Source of the DNA: an uncultured Anaerotruncus sp.
GTDB taxonomy: Bacteria; Bacillota; Clostridia; Oscillospirales; Acutalibacteraceae
Reading direction: 5' to 3'
Length of the DNA: 64,000 nucleotides
NCBI GenBank assembly: GCA_900539775.1
Contig: UQDL01000006.1
Coordinates: 55,026-119,025, forward strand
Positions 17,834-26,924 of this stretch are shown one piece after another. The position numbers were made by a program, and so were the translations under genes. Position 1 is the stretch's first letter. Every line of letters begins with the position of its first letter. The notes under the pieces are model-generated. The model saw only the letters and a program-made list of their open reading frames with translations, ran no database searches and had not been told where the DNA came from.

Positions 17834-18732
17834 TATTCTGTCACCCTAATCTCCATTTCAAGCTTTACGCCCTTATTTTCATACACAATATCGGCGCACT
17901 CACCGCAAAGCTTCAAAACATCGCTGCATGTTGCACCGCCGGTGTTTATTACAAATCCTGCGTGCTTTTTGCTTATTTGAGCACCGCCCACGCTTTTGCC
18001 TTTTAAGCCGCATTCTTCGATAAGAGCACCCGCAAAATAACCGGAAGGCCTTTTAAACGTTGAGCCTGCACTGGGATATTCAAGAGGCTGTTTATCTTTC
18101 CTGCGCTGCAAAAAATCATCCATTTTTGATTTAATTTCTGTTTTATTGCCTTTTTTCAGTTTCATATACAGGCCTGTGATAACGCAACCGTTATCATAAT
18201 ATGCCGAATGTCTGTAAGAGAGGCCGAGCTCATCTCCGGAAAGCGAACCTAAATTGCCGCTTTTATCAATGTGCTCGCATTTAAAAAGAACGTCTTTCAT
18301 TTCTCCGCCGTATGCGCCTGCATTCATAAAAGCCGCACCGCCGCACGAGCCGGGTATTCCGAATGCAAATTCCAAGCCCGAAAGGCCGTTATCCAAGGCA
18401 AATCGGCAAACTCTCATAAGAGACGCTCCGCTTTGCGCATAAATAACATCATCGCCAAGCAACTTAATATTTCCATAATCGGAACCGAAACAAATAACGC
18501 AAGCATCTATGCCATTATCCGAAACCAAAAGGTTTGATCCGTTTCCGACTGCCATATATCTGATTCCGCCGGCAAGGCAAAATCTTATCACATTTGCGGC
18601 TTCCTCGCTGCTTTTCGGAAAAAACATAACTTTTGCACAGCCGCCTATTTTAAAAGTGGTGTGGCTGCTCATAGGTTCATTTTCCAAATACTTACCGCCA
18701 AATGATTTTATATAATTTATAAGTTTTTCCAA
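17833..18732 (-). CDS. murB: UDP-N-acetylenolpyruvoylglucosamine reductase
   Basis: 299 aa from a TTG start at 18732. MurB reduces UDP-GlcNAc-enolpyruvate to UDP-MurNAc with NADPH and FAD. Seen: FAD-binding HTTFKIGG, GNGSNLL, IPGSCGGAAFMNAGAYGGE, the short YRHSAYY loop, and the catalytic-Ser region SAGSTFKRPSG. A longer frame reaches 18795 but would overlap the glucokinase gene by 53 nt. The TTG has GGTGGT exactly 3 nt upstream, a pattern used by other genes here, and gives the normal N-terminal length. Confidence 0.92.
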   Translation of the reverse strand: MEKLINYIKSFGGKYLENEPMSSHTTFKIGGCAKVMFFPKSSEEAANVIRFCLAGGIRYMAVGNGSNLLVSDNGIDACVICFGSDYGNIKLLGDDVIYAQSGASLMRVCRFALDNGLSGLEFAFGIPGSCGGAAFMNAGAYGGEMKDVLFKCEHIDKSGNLGSLSGDELGLSYRHSAYYDNGCVITGLYMKLKKGNKTEIKSKMDDFLQRRKDKQPLEYPSAGSTFKRPSGYFAGALIEECGLKGKSVGGAQISKKHAGFVINTGGATCSDVLKLCGECADIVYENKGVKLEMEIRVTE

Positions 18733-18742
18733 AATACCACCG

Positions 18743-19693
18743 TTATTTAGTTCTTCCGAGAAGAGCTGCACCGATAACACCGGCATCATTACCAAGCTCT
18801 GCTCTTACGATTTTTGTTTGGATTTTACTGTGAATTGAATATCTTTCCGCCTGAACAAATCTGCGAAGCGGCTTCATAAGAGTTTCGCCTTCATTGCAAA
18901 TTCCGCCGCCTATACAAATTATTTCAGGCTGAAGCGCATTTACAAGATTGATAAGGCCGCAAGCGATATATTTGATATAATTATCAACAACCTTAATGCC
19001 GGCAATATCACCCTTGCGCATGGCATCAAACGCTGTTTTGCCGTTTATCTTGCCTTCTTCGGCAACAATATCGTGCATAACGGAATCGGGGTATTCCTCC
19101 ATTGCTTTTCTTGTTTGGCGAATAAGAGCGGTTGCGGAAGCATAAGCCTCCCAGCAACCTTTTCTGCCGCAGCTGCAAGGCTCACCGTCAAGCACGATAA
19201 CAGTGTGGCCGCATTCACCGCCTGCACAGTTAACACCGGAAACGATTTTACCGTCTATAATGATGCCTGAGCCGACACCCGTGCCGAGAGTTACGGCAAC
19301 AAAGTTTTGAGCACCGTGGCCGCTGCCCGCATAAGCCTCACCGAGAGCCGCACAGTTTGCATCATTTTCAACATACACGGGAATATTTACAAGGCGCTCT
19401 TCAAGCATTTCTTTTGCGTGCACATCATTAAAGCCGAGATTATTTGCAAATTCAATAATTCCGAATTCGTTAACAGTTCCGGGAGTGCCCATACCTGCGC
19501 TTGAAATATCACTCATTGACAAGCCCGCATTTTCAACTGCTTTACGGCACATAGCTGCAATATCATCAAATATTTCATCCGCCGAACGAGGCGCATCGGT
19601 TGGCGTTTTGCCTGTTCCGACGATATTATAATCATCATCCACAACTGAAGCTACAATATTTGTTCCACCAAGATCAATTCCGATAGTATACAT
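18743..19693 (-). CDS. ROK-family glucokinase
   Basis: 316 aa. Phosphorylates glucose to glucose-6-phosphate in the cytosol. It has the ATP-binding GIDLGGTNIVASVVDDD at the N-terminus, the ROK active-site segment ending GGECGHTVI, and the zinc-binding CSCGRKGCWE. There is no N-terminal helix-turn-helix, so it is an enzyme rather than a NagC/XylR-type repressor. GAAAGG precedes the ATG. Placement between hprK and murB links sugar entry, carbon control and wall synthesis. Confidence 0.93.
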   Translation of the reverse strand: MYTIGIDLGGTNIVASVVDDDYNIVGTGKTPTDAPRSADEIFDDIAAMCRKAVENAGLSMSDISSAGMGTPGTVNEFGIIEFANNLGFNDVHAKEMLEERLVNIPVYVENDANCAALGEAYAGSGHGAQNFVAVTLGTGVGSGIIIDGKIVSGVNCAGGECGHTVIVLDGEPCSCGRKGCWEAYASATALIRQTRKAMEEYPDSVMHDIVAEEGKINGKTAFDAMRKGDIAGIKVVDNYIKYIACGLINLVNALQPEIICIGGGICNEGETLMKPLRRFVQAERYSIHSKIQTKIVRAELGNDAGVIGAALLGRTK

Positions 19694-19758
19694 AAATTTA
19701 ACAACCTTTCAAATTTTTATATGTTAACGCCGTTTGGCGAAGTTTTTGCAGAGTTTTT

Positions 19759-20721
19759 TTAATCCTGCCAAAATTTAACTTCTTTTTCTTCGGGCTCAAA
19801 ATCATCCATTCCAAGGCCGATCATAAGCTCACGGGCAGCATTATAGCCCATTTTCTTTTGCCTGTTGTTCATTGCTGCAGTTTCGATAATTACAGCCAAA
19901 TTTCTGCCGGGATTTACAGGCACGGTGATTACCGGCACCTTAACATCAAGAATTTTTGTATATTCATTATCAATGCCGAGTCTGTCATACGCTTTGCCGG
20001 ATTCCCAAGGCTCAAGGCTGATTACCATATTTATTTTTTCGGTATCTTTAACCGATCCCATACCGAACAACCGGCGTGCGTTTATTATGCCTATACCTCT
20101 AAGCTCGATAAAGTGGCGAATATTATTCGGCGACGATCCTATCAAGGTGCGTGCATCTGTTCGCCTTATTTCCACAGCATCATCTGCAATCAGGCGATGA
20201 CCTCTTTTGATAAGCTCAACTGCGGTTTCCGATTTACCCGCACCGCTTTCACCGATTATAAGAACACCTTCACCGTAAACCTCACAAAGAACACCGTGGC
20301 GTGTTATACGCGGAGCAAGGCTTGTGTTTAAATATTGAATAAGATTTGCAAGAAACGGCGATGTTTCCTCATTCGTTTTCAAAAGAGGAACACTGTATTG
20401 TTCAAACAGCTTTTCAAAATATCCCGGAGTTTCAAGCCCTCTTGTTATGACTGCTGCGGCAGGCTTCAGCGAAAGCCATTCCGAAACAACCTCTATTTGC
20501 TTTTCTCGGCTCATATTTTGAAGAAATCCAAATTCCGTCCACCCCAAAATTTGAATACGGCGGGGATCAAAATAATCCGTATATCCCGTTAAAACTATGC
20601 CCGGCCTGTTAACCTCATTGGTGTCGATCAAAATATCATTGGCATCCTTCGGCAAATAAATCGTTTCCAGCCCGTGTGCATCAATAATTTTTTGAAGCGA
20701 CACGGTATAGTGTTCTGACAT
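19759..20721 (-). CDS. hprK: HPr kinase/phosphorylase
   Basis: 320 aa. HprK phosphorylates and dephosphorylates Ser46 of HPr, setting CcpA-dependent catabolite control. The N-terminal regulatory domain spans ~1-130; the kinase domain has Walker A GESGAGKSET near residue 155, RGHRLIADDAVEI, and the family signature ELRGIGIINARRLFG. Start ATG 20721 has GAGGAGG 9 nt upstream and its own promoter. It heads the run hprK-glucokinase-murB-rapZ-whiA-dnaE. A second, unrelated-context HprK-like kinase lies at 26925-27671. Confidence 0.96.
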   Translation of the reverse strand: MSEHYTVSLQKIIDAHGLETIYLPKDANDILIDTNEVNRPGIVLTGYTDYFDPRRIQILGWTEFGFLQNMSREKQIEVVSEWLSLKPAAAVITRGLETPGYFEKLFEQYSVPLLKTNEETSPFLANLIQYLNTSLAPRITRHGVLCEVYGEGVLIIGESGAGKSETAVELIKRGHRLIADDAVEIRRTDARTLIGSSPNNIRHFIELRGIGIINARRLFGMGSVKDTEKINMVISLEPWESGKAYDRLGIDNEYTKILDVKVPVITVPVNPGRNLAVIIETAAMNNRQKKMGYNAARELMIGLGMDDFEPEEKEVKFWQD

Positions 20722-20784
20722 AAGAGATAACCTCCTCTGCGGATGAGCGGCACAAGAATTGCGCAGTTCTTTATATTAATTTTT

Positions 20785-20814
20785 ATTATATAATATTCGG
20801 CAGGTAATTATCAA
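20785..20814 (-). promoter_or_regulatory. hprK operon promoter
   Basis: Minus strand: TTGATA (20814-20809), 18-nt spacer, TATAAT (20790-20785). It is divergent from the GT4 gene promoter. Confidence 0.6.
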
Positions 20815-20850
20815 CCTTTTATTAACAATTTGTCTAATTTATTTTTTCGA

Positions 20851-20879
20851 TTTACAAAATGATTTATTTGTGATATATT
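20851..20879 (+). promoter_or_regulatory. Promoter of the GT4 glycosyltransferase gene
   Basis: TTTACA (20851-20856), 17-nt spacer, TATATT (20874-20879); the SD AAGAGG follows just before the ATG. Confidence 0.55.
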
Positions 20880-20907
20880 ACAATAAATAATTTTAAGAGG
20901 TTTCAAA

Positions 20908-22107
20908 ATGAATTCCGAGTTAAAAATAGCCGTCGGAACAGATGCTTTTCCACCTACGACGGACGGCATCAGCAACGTTGCGCAAAACTATGCTTCGTTG
21001 ATTAACAAAGAACACGGCAAAGCCGTTATAATAACTCCGAAAAATCCGAATCAGCAGGATGCAAAATATGATTACGAGATTTTCAGATACAAAAGTTGGT
21101 GGATTCCTTCAAAAGAAGGATACAGCTTTGGTTGGCCTTTCGGAGACAAGCTCAGCTACGAAATAATAAACAGAGGATTTGATGTGCTTCACAGCCACTG
21201 CCCGCTTGCAACAAGCTATTATTTCAGACTTGTAAACCGGAAGCTGAGGATACCCACAATATTAACTTACCACACCAAATACGAATATGACTTTGACAGG
21301 CGTGTTCCCACAAAACCCGCAAGGGATTTTGCATACCGTTTTCTTCTGAACAACATCAATTCGGCAGATGAAGTTTGGGTTACGAGTGCAGGAACCGAGG
21401 AAAGCCTTCGCAAAATCGGATACGAGGGCGATTTTATAGTTATGCCAAACGGATGCGACATGGAAAAAAGAATGATTTCCGCAAATGTTACGGCAGAATT
21501 AAAAGCGGCTTACGGAATACCGCAAAATGTGCCTTTATTCATATATGCAGGCAGGATGATTTGGTATAAGAACATAAAAATTATACTTGACGCCTGCAAA
21601 ATGATGAAAAATTCCGGCCGAGATTTCAGGCTTATAATGCTTGGCTTCGGTGCAGACGAAAACAAGATTAAAAATTATTACAGAAAGCTCGGAATAGCAG
21701 ACAAAATCATACGAACGGGCAAAATATTGAACAGGGATATTATGCAACAGCATTATGCGGCTGCCGATTTACTTATTTTCCCTTCCACATTTGATACAAA
21801 CGGCCTTGTTGTGCGTGAAGCGGCCTCATGCGCAACGCCTTCGCTTCTTGTTAAAGACTCCTGTGCGGCAGAAGGCGTTACAGACGGAATTAACGGATTT
21901 TTGTGCGAGGAAAGTGCCGAAAGCATATTTGGCAAACTTTGCGAAATTGCGAACAAACGCCAACTTATTGAAACGGTGGGGCTGGGCGCACAAAAAGACA
22001 TTTACATCAGCTGGAACGAAGCTGTTTCAAGAGCTTACAGCAGATATCAAATAGTTGCCGATGATTTTTATACCAAAGGAAAAGACAAAATGCCATATAG
22101 GTTTTAA
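20908..22107 (+). CDS. GT4-family glycosyltransferase
   Basis: 399 aa, cytosolic GT-B enzyme. N-terminal acceptor domain begins KIAVGTDAFPPTTDGISNV and contains HSHCPLATSYY; the C-terminal donor domain has YAGRMIWYKNIKIILDA and the nucleotide-sugar EX7E region FDTNGLVVREAASCATPSLL. The overall pattern resembles diacylglycerol or phosphatidylinositol glycosyltransferases that begin glycolipid synthesis, but the acceptor cannot be settled from sequence. It stands alone with its own promoter and shares a bidirectional terminator with nrdR. Confidence 0.85.
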   Translation: MNSELKIAVGTDAFPPTTDGISNVAQNYASLINKEHGKAVIITPKNPNQQDAKYDYEIFRYKSWWIPSKEGYSFGWPFGDKLSYEIINRGFDVLHSHCPLATSYYFRLVNRKLRIPTILTYHTKYEYDFDRRVPTKPARDFAYRFLLNNINSADEVWVTSAGTEESLRKIGYEGDFIVMPNGCDMEKRMISANVTAELKAAYGIPQNVPLFIYAGRMIWYKNIKIILDACKMMKNSGRDFRLIMLGFGADENKIKNYYRKLGIADKIIRTGKILNRDIMQQHYAAADLLIFPSTFDTNGLVVREAASCATPSLLVKDSCAAEGVTDGINGFLCEESAESIFGKLCEIANKRQLIETVGLGAQKDIYISWNEAVSRAYSRYQIVADDFYTKGKDKMPYRF

Positions 22108-22200
22108 CTGCGATTTTTTAGTTATATTACGCAAACAAAAGCATTAAAATCAAATTTGCAGAACAAAATTATGTGCAACATTTCAAAAGAAAGCATAAAA

Positions 22201-22232
22201 AAAGCATTGTGGAATTTAAATCACAATGCTTT
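22201..22232. terminator. Bidirectional terminator between GT4 and nrdR
   Basis: Stem AAAGCATTGTG / CACAATGCTTT, with T runs on the plus side (TTTTTATTA) and A runs (Ts on the minus strand) on the other, between two converging genes. Confidence 0.8.
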
Positions 22233-22245
22233 TTATTATGCCTGA

Positions 22246-22689
22246 TTATAATTTTGAAATTTCCTCAATAAATGACGAAGCCGAATCAAATGCCTTATAA
22301 ACAGAGGCAAACCGAACATAAGCAACTTCATCAATATCCTTGAGTTTTTCCATAATAAGCTCGCCTATTCTAACGCTTGTTACTTCCCTGTCTGTTGCGC
22401 TTTGGAGAGTGGCTTCGATTTCATTTATTGCGTTTTCAAGCTCGGTTGATGTTACAGGGCGTTTTTCGCAGGCACGAAGCATACCTTTAAGAACCTTATT
22501 TCTGTCAAACACTTCACGGCTCTTATCTTTTTTTATAACAATAATAGGAACATCCTCGATAACCTCATATGTGGTAAATCTTTTACCGCACTGAACGCAC
22601 TCACGGCGGCGGCGAATTCTTTCGTTTTCATCCGTCGGTCTTGAATCAATTACCTTACTTTCTTCGCATCCGCAAAACGGGCACTTCAT
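22246..22689 (-). CDS. nrdR: Transcriptional repressor NrdR
   Basis: 147 aa, full length. NrdR is the ATP/dATP-sensing repressor of ribonucleotide reductase genes. The zinc ribbon uses CPFC at residues 3-6 and CVQC at 31-34 and contains the basic RIRRRRECVQCG; an ATP-cone domain follows (VIKKDKSREVFDRNKVLKGM). Monocistronic, with a strong promoter upstream; no nrd gene is nearby. Confidence 0.96.
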   Translation of the reverse strand: MKCPFCGCEESKVIDSRPTDENERIRRRRECVQCGKRFTTYEVIEDVPIIVIKKDKSREVFDRNKVLKGMLRACEKRPVTSTELENAINEIEATLQSATDREVTSVRIGELIMEKLKDIDEVAYVRFASVYKAFDSASSFIEEISKL

Positions 22690-22766
22690 AAATCAAAACC
22701 CCCTTATAGTTTTTGACAACACACAAGAGCCGCATTTAATTTCGGCTCAACTGCTTACAAAAAGCA

Positions 22767-22795
22767 ATTATAGCACAACATATAGACAAATGCAA
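22767..22795 (-). promoter_or_regulatory. nrdR promoter (extended -10)
   Basis: Minus strand: TTGCAT (22795-22790), 17-nt spacer, TATAAT (22772-22767) preceded by TGC, i.e. an extended -10. Confidence 0.7.
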
Positions 22796-22825
22796 GTGTT
22801 TTCACTTTACACTATATATTGATTT

Positions 22826-23728
22826 TTAAGAGAGTTCATTTTTTGGCGAAACTTTTTTATTGTTATAAATAAACATCCACACAGCCATTGAACAAATTAC
22901 AATATAACCGATAAACGACCACACATCGGGAACATCACCGAATACAATAAAACCGACTATTGCGGCAAAAATAATTTGCGAATAATCATAAACGGATATT
23001 TCCCTGCTGGGAGCATTTGTATATGCCGCAGTTATTGAAAACTGACCGCCTGCCGCACAAACTCCAGCCATCAAGAGCGCAGCCCATTGAACGGCGCTCA
23101 TATGATGATAATCAAAAATTAAATAAGGCAAAGTAACAATGCAGGAAAACACAGAAAAAAACAGAACGATAAGTTTTCCGTTTTCACCCTGAAGCCCAAG
23201 CTTTCGAACACAGGTATAAGCAATGCCTGCACCCATTCCGCCGCCAAAGCCTGCAAGAGTTGCCAAAATATCAGGATTTGAAAAGGTTGGTTTAATTATG
23301 AAGAGCGCACCGATAAATGCAACGGCAACTGCCACTGCCTGCTTTGGTTTAACTTTTTCTTTAATAAAAATCGCCGAAAAAATCAAAACAAAAAACGGGC
23401 TCATTTTATTGAGCATTGTTGCATCGGACAGTTCTATTCTGTCTAGCGCATAGAAATTTCCGAAAACGCCTGCAAGCCCCATAACCGAGCGAATTATCAA
23501 ATATTTCATACTGCCCTTTTGCGGCTTAAAACTGCTGTGTGATTTAAGCATTGCGCAAAAGGCGAAAATCATTGCCACAAAATTACGAAAAAAAACCTTT
23601 TGAACGGTCGGCAAATCACCTGCAAGGCGCACAAATGTGTTCATTCCCGTAAAAAACATTGCGGAAAGAATTATAAAGATTACGCCCTTTGTTTTTTTAC
23701 TGACATTATTCAGCATACAAACACTCAT
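22826..23728 (-). CDS. EamA/DMT-superfamily transporter
   Basis: 300 aa with ten predicted transmembrane helices in two EamA halves (~15-145 and ~160-290), typical of small-metabolite exporters of the drug/metabolite superfamily. Substrate unknown. The start may be ATG 23728 or ATG 23716; neither has a convincing SD. The start lies 13 nt after a terminator hairpin and no promoter fits in between, so expression probably depends on read-through from the aminotransferase gene. A C-terminal KKVSPKNELS tail is cytosolic. Confidence 0.85.
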   Translation of the reverse strand: MSVCMLNNVSKKTKGVIFIILSAMFFTGMNTFVRLAGDLPTVQKVFFRNFVAMIFAFCAMLKSHSSFKPQKGSMKYLIIRSVMGLAGVFGNFYALDRIELSDATMLNKMSPFFVLIFSAIFIKEKVKPKQAVAVAVAFIGALFIIKPTFSNPDILATLAGFGGGMGAGIAYTCVRKLGLQGENGKLIVLFFSVFSCIVTLPYLIFDYHHMSAVQWAALLMAGVCAAGGQFSITAAYTNAPSREISVYDYSQIIFAAIVGFIVFGDVPDVWSFIGYIVICSMAVWMFIYNNKKVSPKNELS

Positions 23729-23741
23729 TTCTAAATAGCAT

Positions 23742-23769
23742 AAAAGGCGAATGATAACATTCGCCTTTT
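23742..23769 (-). terminator. Hairpin between aminotransferase and EamA genes
   Basis: Perfect 12-bp stem AAAAGGCGAATG / CATTCGCCTTTT with a 4-nt loop. On the minus strand only four Ts complete the stem, so termination may be partial, which would let the EamA gene be expressed. Confidence 0.6.
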
Positions 23770-23808
23770 TAAATATTAAATTTCTTTGTTTTTTGCTTTA
23801 GTCAAAAA

Positions 23809-25065
23809 TCAACCAATCAACATTTCGGCAGCTGCAAGGCGAGTGCAAATGCAAAGAAGCTCTGCTGCAAGAGAAAGCTCATCCACCGGAGGGAAGCTCG
23901 GAGCAATACGAATGTTTCTGTTGTTAGGATCATTGCCATAAGGATAAGTTGCGCCGACAGAAGTTAAGGTTACGCCGGCATTTTTGCAAAGCTCACCGAC
24001 TCTTTTTGCGCAGCCGTCCATAACATCAAGGCTGATAAAATAGCCGCCTTTGGGAGCAACCCAGGAAGCAATACCTTTACCTGCAAGTTCTTTTTCAAGA
24101 GTTTCGAGAACAATATCAAACTTAGGTTTAAGAATTGCAGCATGCTTTTTCATATGCTCAAGAACACCGTTTGCATCACCGAAAAATTCAACATGACGAT
24201 GTTGATTCATTTTATCATAGCTGATTATCTGCGCATTAAGGCGGGATTTAATAGCTTTAATATTATTATCGCTTGCGATTATTGCAGAAATGCCTGCACC
24301 GGGGAATGTGATTTTAGAAGTTGAACAAACCTCAACAACAAGATCATCGTTGCCGTATTCGGGAAGAACATCGAAAATATTAAGGAGCTTATCGCCGTTA
24401 TCAACCAAATCATGAACACAATATGCATTATCCCAAACAATTCTGAAATCCTCTGCTGTGGGTTTAAGAGCAGCTATTCTGCGAACAACAGCATCACTGA
24501 AGGTTATTCCCTGCGGATTTGAATATTTCGGAACGCAAAACATACCTTTAACAGAAGGGTCTTTAACAAGCTCTTCAACAGCATCCATATCCGGGCCGTC
24601 TTCCTTCATTTCAACATTTATCATTTCAATTCCGAAATGCTCAAGAATTGTGAAATGACGGTCATATCCGGGAACGGGGCAAAGAAATTTTACCTTGTCA
24701 AGCTTGCACCAAGGAGTGCTGCCTGCACCGTGAGTATAGCACTGAGAAATATAATCATACATAAGATTAAGGCTTGATGTTGGGCCAACAATAACATTTT
24801 CCGCTTTAACACCCATCAACTCGGCAAAAAGCTTTTTGCAGCTCGGAATACCGTCAAGCATACCATAGTTTCTGACATCAACGCCGTCTGAAACATAATC
24901 CTTTACATCATTAAGGGCAACGGAAAGATCAAGCTGCTCTTTGCAAGGTTTACCGCGGCTCATATCAAGTTTAAGTCCGCGTGCCTTAAATTCATTATAT
25001 CTTTGCTCAAGAGAGGCCTTTTCCGAGAGGAGCTCCTCCCTGCTCATTTCTTTATAAGTTTTCAT
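23809..25065 (-). CDS. PLP-dependent aminotransferase, PF12897-type (aspartate aminotransferase subgroup)
   Basis: 418 aa, fold-type I PLP enzyme. It begins EELLSEKASLEQRYNEFKARGLKLDMSRGKP, characteristic of the bacterial AspAT subgroup of PF12897, and has GPTSSLNLMYD for phosphate binding and CSTSKITFPGAGISA with the Schiff-base lysine. Most likely transfers amino groups between aspartate or another amino acid and 2-oxoglutarate; specificity is inferred from family. ATG 25065 has AAGGAG 9 nt upstream; an in-frame TTG at 25074 is too close to the SD. Confidence 0.85.
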   Translation of the reverse strand: MKTYKEMSREELLSEKASLEQRYNEFKARGLKLDMSRGKPCKEQLDLSVALNDVKDYVSDGVDVRNYGMLDGIPSCKKLFAELMGVKAENVIVGPTSSLNLMYDYISQCYTHGAGSTPWCKLDKVKFLCPVPGYDRHFTILEHFGIEMINVEMKEDGPDMDAVEELVKDPSVKGMFCVPKYSNPQGITFSDAVVRRIAALKPTAEDFRIVWDNAYCVHDLVDNGDKLLNIFDVLPEYGNDDLVVEVCSTSKITFPGAGISAIIASDNNIKAIKSRLNAQIISYDKMNQHRHVEFFGDANGVLEHMKKHAAILKPKFDIVLETLEKELAGKGIASWVAPKGGYFISLDVMDGCAKRVGELCKNAGVTLTSVGATYPYGNDPNNRNIRIAPSFPPVDELSLAAELLCICTRLAAAEMLIG

Positions 25066-25089
25066 ATAACTCAACTCCTTTTCCCGAAT

Positions 25090-25118
25090 ATTCTATCACT
25101 ATTCACCAAGCAATGCAA
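25090..25118 (-). promoter_or_regulatory. Aminotransferase promoter
   Basis: Minus strand: TTGCAT (25118-25113), 17-nt spacer, TAGAAT (25095-25090), very close to the SD, so the leader is short (about 15-20 nt). Confidence 0.55.
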
Positions 25119-25265
25119 TGTATAAAATGATTAGAAAGAAGCTGCAAAATGCAATTAAAACTATAAAATTTGCCACATACGGCGGACAGTTGTTTTTCCC
25201 TCGTGGACAATATGCGTTTTACTAAAAAATACAGACACCGAAGCAATTGAAAAAACAATCAACAT

Positions 25266-25502
25266 TCAGCAAGCCGCAGATTCAATAAACCACTTTGATT
25301 CTTCAAGAAAAAGATATGTTTCCATTCCCATTATCGAGCAGGTATATCTGATTCCGGCGCCGCCGCTTTTCAGCGATGCCGCCGGGCGAATATCACGCAC
25401 TCTGTCTATTTCATATTTTTCATCATCAAGCTTAATCATAAACGGGATAATTTTACCGTCTGTATCAAACTTTGCAAGCACCTCAATATATTTTTTTATC
25501 AT
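25266..25502 (-). CDS. Small conserved-looking protein in dinB operon
   Basis: 78 aa from ATG 25502, which lies 2 nt past the dinB stop, so the two are translationally coupled. Mixed alpha/beta, basic at the start (MIKKYIEVLAKFDTDGKIIP), ending in an aromatic strand EESKWFIES. No catalytic motif and no transmembrane segment. I do not recognise a named family. Its position suggests an accessory protein induced with DinB, but no function is claimed. Confidence 0.65.
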   Translation of the reverse strand: MIKKYIEVLAKFDTDGKIIPFMIKLDDEKYEIDRVRDIRPAASLKSGGAGIRYTCSIMGMETYLFLEESKWFIESAAC

Positions 25503-25504
25503 AA

Positions 25505-26746
25505 TCAGCACATTCCTTTCCATGTTTTAAAACTGCCGAGCGGTTGCTGCAAGGGATCTTTCTTTGCGGATTTTAAATCATCACTGCAAAGAAGCGTTGC
25601 ACGCAAAACCGCCGAATCCCCAAAACGGCGGCGAATATCATCCACAGTGTGTTCCACCTTTTCAAGCTTTTCGTGGCGACGAGCATTTCCCGACAAATCA
25701 AATTGCAAAAAATCATCGCCGAAATCGGAAACCGAAACACCGATACTGCGCACAGGCTTCACCCAATCATAATTTTGCAAAAACAACAGCATGGCTTCAT
25801 CCAGAATTTCAGACGAAACATCACTACATGAAGCAAGCTGCCCTTGGCGAGTGAAGCTTTTCAAATCTTTATCCTTAACATAAATCGAAACTGTTTTTCC
25901 CTTTACACCTTGCTTTCTGAGCCTTTGAGCAACGCTTTCGCAAAGCATCATAAGCACAGCCTTAACATCCGCATTATTAACCATATCGCGCGGAGTTGTT
26001 ATGGAATTACCGACACTTTTTGCAGCCTGCTCATCATCAACCCTTGCAACGGGAGATGTGTTTAATCCGTTTGCATTACGATAAAGCATTTCACCGTTTT
26101 TTCCAAACACAGAGCGCAAAAAAGAGCAATCGGAATTTGCTATATCGCCAACGGTATATATACCGTAAGAATTTAATTTTTTTGCGGTTGACCTGCCCAC
26201 AAAAAGCAAATCGGAGCAAGGGCTGTTCCAAACAATATTCTTATAATTTGCTTTGTTTATAACGGTGACGGCATCGGGCTTTTTATAATCAGATCCGAAT
26301 TTGGCAAAAATTTTATTCCAAGAAACACCTACACTGACGGTTATTCCGAGTTCGAACTTAATGCGGCAACGAATTTCGTTTGCTATTTCTTCGCCGCTTT
26401 TGCGGCAGCCCGTAACATCTATCCAATTTTCATCCAGCCCAAAAGGCTCTATAAACTCTGAATATTCCTTATAAATTTTTCTTGCCATATTTGAAAAGCG
26501 AACATAAAGCGGAAAATTGGGCGGAACTACCACAAGCTCAGGGCATTTTTGCTTTGCCTGCCATATAGGCTCTGCCGTTTTAATTCCGTATTTTGATGCG
26601 ATTTCATTTTTGGTTAAAATTATACCGTGGCGATCCTCGGCGCTGCCTCCCACCGCAACAGGCCTGTTGCGTATTTCCGGGCGATGCAAGCATTCGACCG
26701 AGGCATAAAATTTATTGCAATCCACATGCAAAACAGTGCGTTCCAC
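25505..26746 (-). CDS. dinB: Y-family DNA polymerase IV (DinB), LexA-controlled
   Basis: 413 aa, translesion polymerase. Seen: VDCNKFYASVE with the first catalytic acidic residue, the YSEFIEPFGLDENWIDVTG palm segment (most DinBs have S-x-D-E here and this has LDEN), helix-hairpin-helix GRSTAKKLNSYGIYTVGDIA, and a little-finger domain to the C-terminus. The start is GTG at 26746 with AGAGAGG upstream. A LexA-type box touches the -10. It forms a two-gene unit with the small downstream ORF. The missing Ser-x-Asp-Glu spelling suggests the clostridial ImpB/UmuC-like branch rather than classical E. coli DinB. Confidence 0.9.
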   Translation of the reverse strand: MERTVLHVDCNKFYASVECLHRPEIRNRPVAVGGSAEDRHGIILTKNEIASKYGIKTAEPIWQAKQKCPELVVVPPNFPLYVRFSNMARKIYKEYSEFIEPFGLDENWIDVTGCRKSGEEIANEIRCRIKFELGITVSVGVSWNKIFAKFGSDYKKPDAVTVINKANYKNIVWNSPCSDLLFVGRSTAKKLNSYGIYTVGDIANSDCSFLRSVFGKNGEMLYRNANGLNTSPVARVDDEQAAKSVGNSITTPRDMVNNADVKAVLMMLCESVAQRLRKQGVKGKTVSIYVKDKDLKSFTRQGQLASCSDVSSEILDEAMLLFLQNYDWVKPVRSIGVSVSDFGDDFLQFDLSGNARRHEKLEKVEHTVDDIRRRFGDSAVLRATLLCSDDLKSAKKDPLQQPLGSFKTWKGMC

Positions 26747-26771
26747 TTTAAATTCCTCTCTTTATTATTAT

Positions 26772-26785
26772 CGAACATTTGTTCC
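26772..26785. promoter_or_regulatory. LexA (DinR) operator at dinB
   Basis: CGAACATTTGTTCC matches the Gram-positive box CGAAC-N4-GTTCG at all but the last base. It lies immediately downstream of the dinB -10 and so covers the transcription start. Confidence 0.85.
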
Positions 26786-26814
26786 ATTATAGCGCAGATT
26801 GCAAAAAAAGTCAA
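26786..26814 (-). promoter_or_regulatory. dinB promoter
   Basis: Minus strand: TTGACT (26814-26809), 17-nt spacer, TATAAT (26791-26786). The adjoining LexA box would block it until SOS induction. Confidence 0.8.
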
Positions 26815-26867
26815 CAATTTAAGCATTCTTAAATCTGCCAAGTTTTGCACAGTCCAAATTATTGGGC

Positions 26868-26896
26868 TTGACTAAATCTCGGCAATAATCTATACT
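26868..26896 (+). promoter_or_regulatory. Promoter of HprK-like kinase gene
   Basis: TTGACT (26868-26873), 17-nt spacer, TATACT (26891-26896); SD GAGAGG at 26911-26916. Confidence 0.7.
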
Positions 26897-26924
26897 GAAA
26901 TTAACAGATTGAGAGGTATACAAA

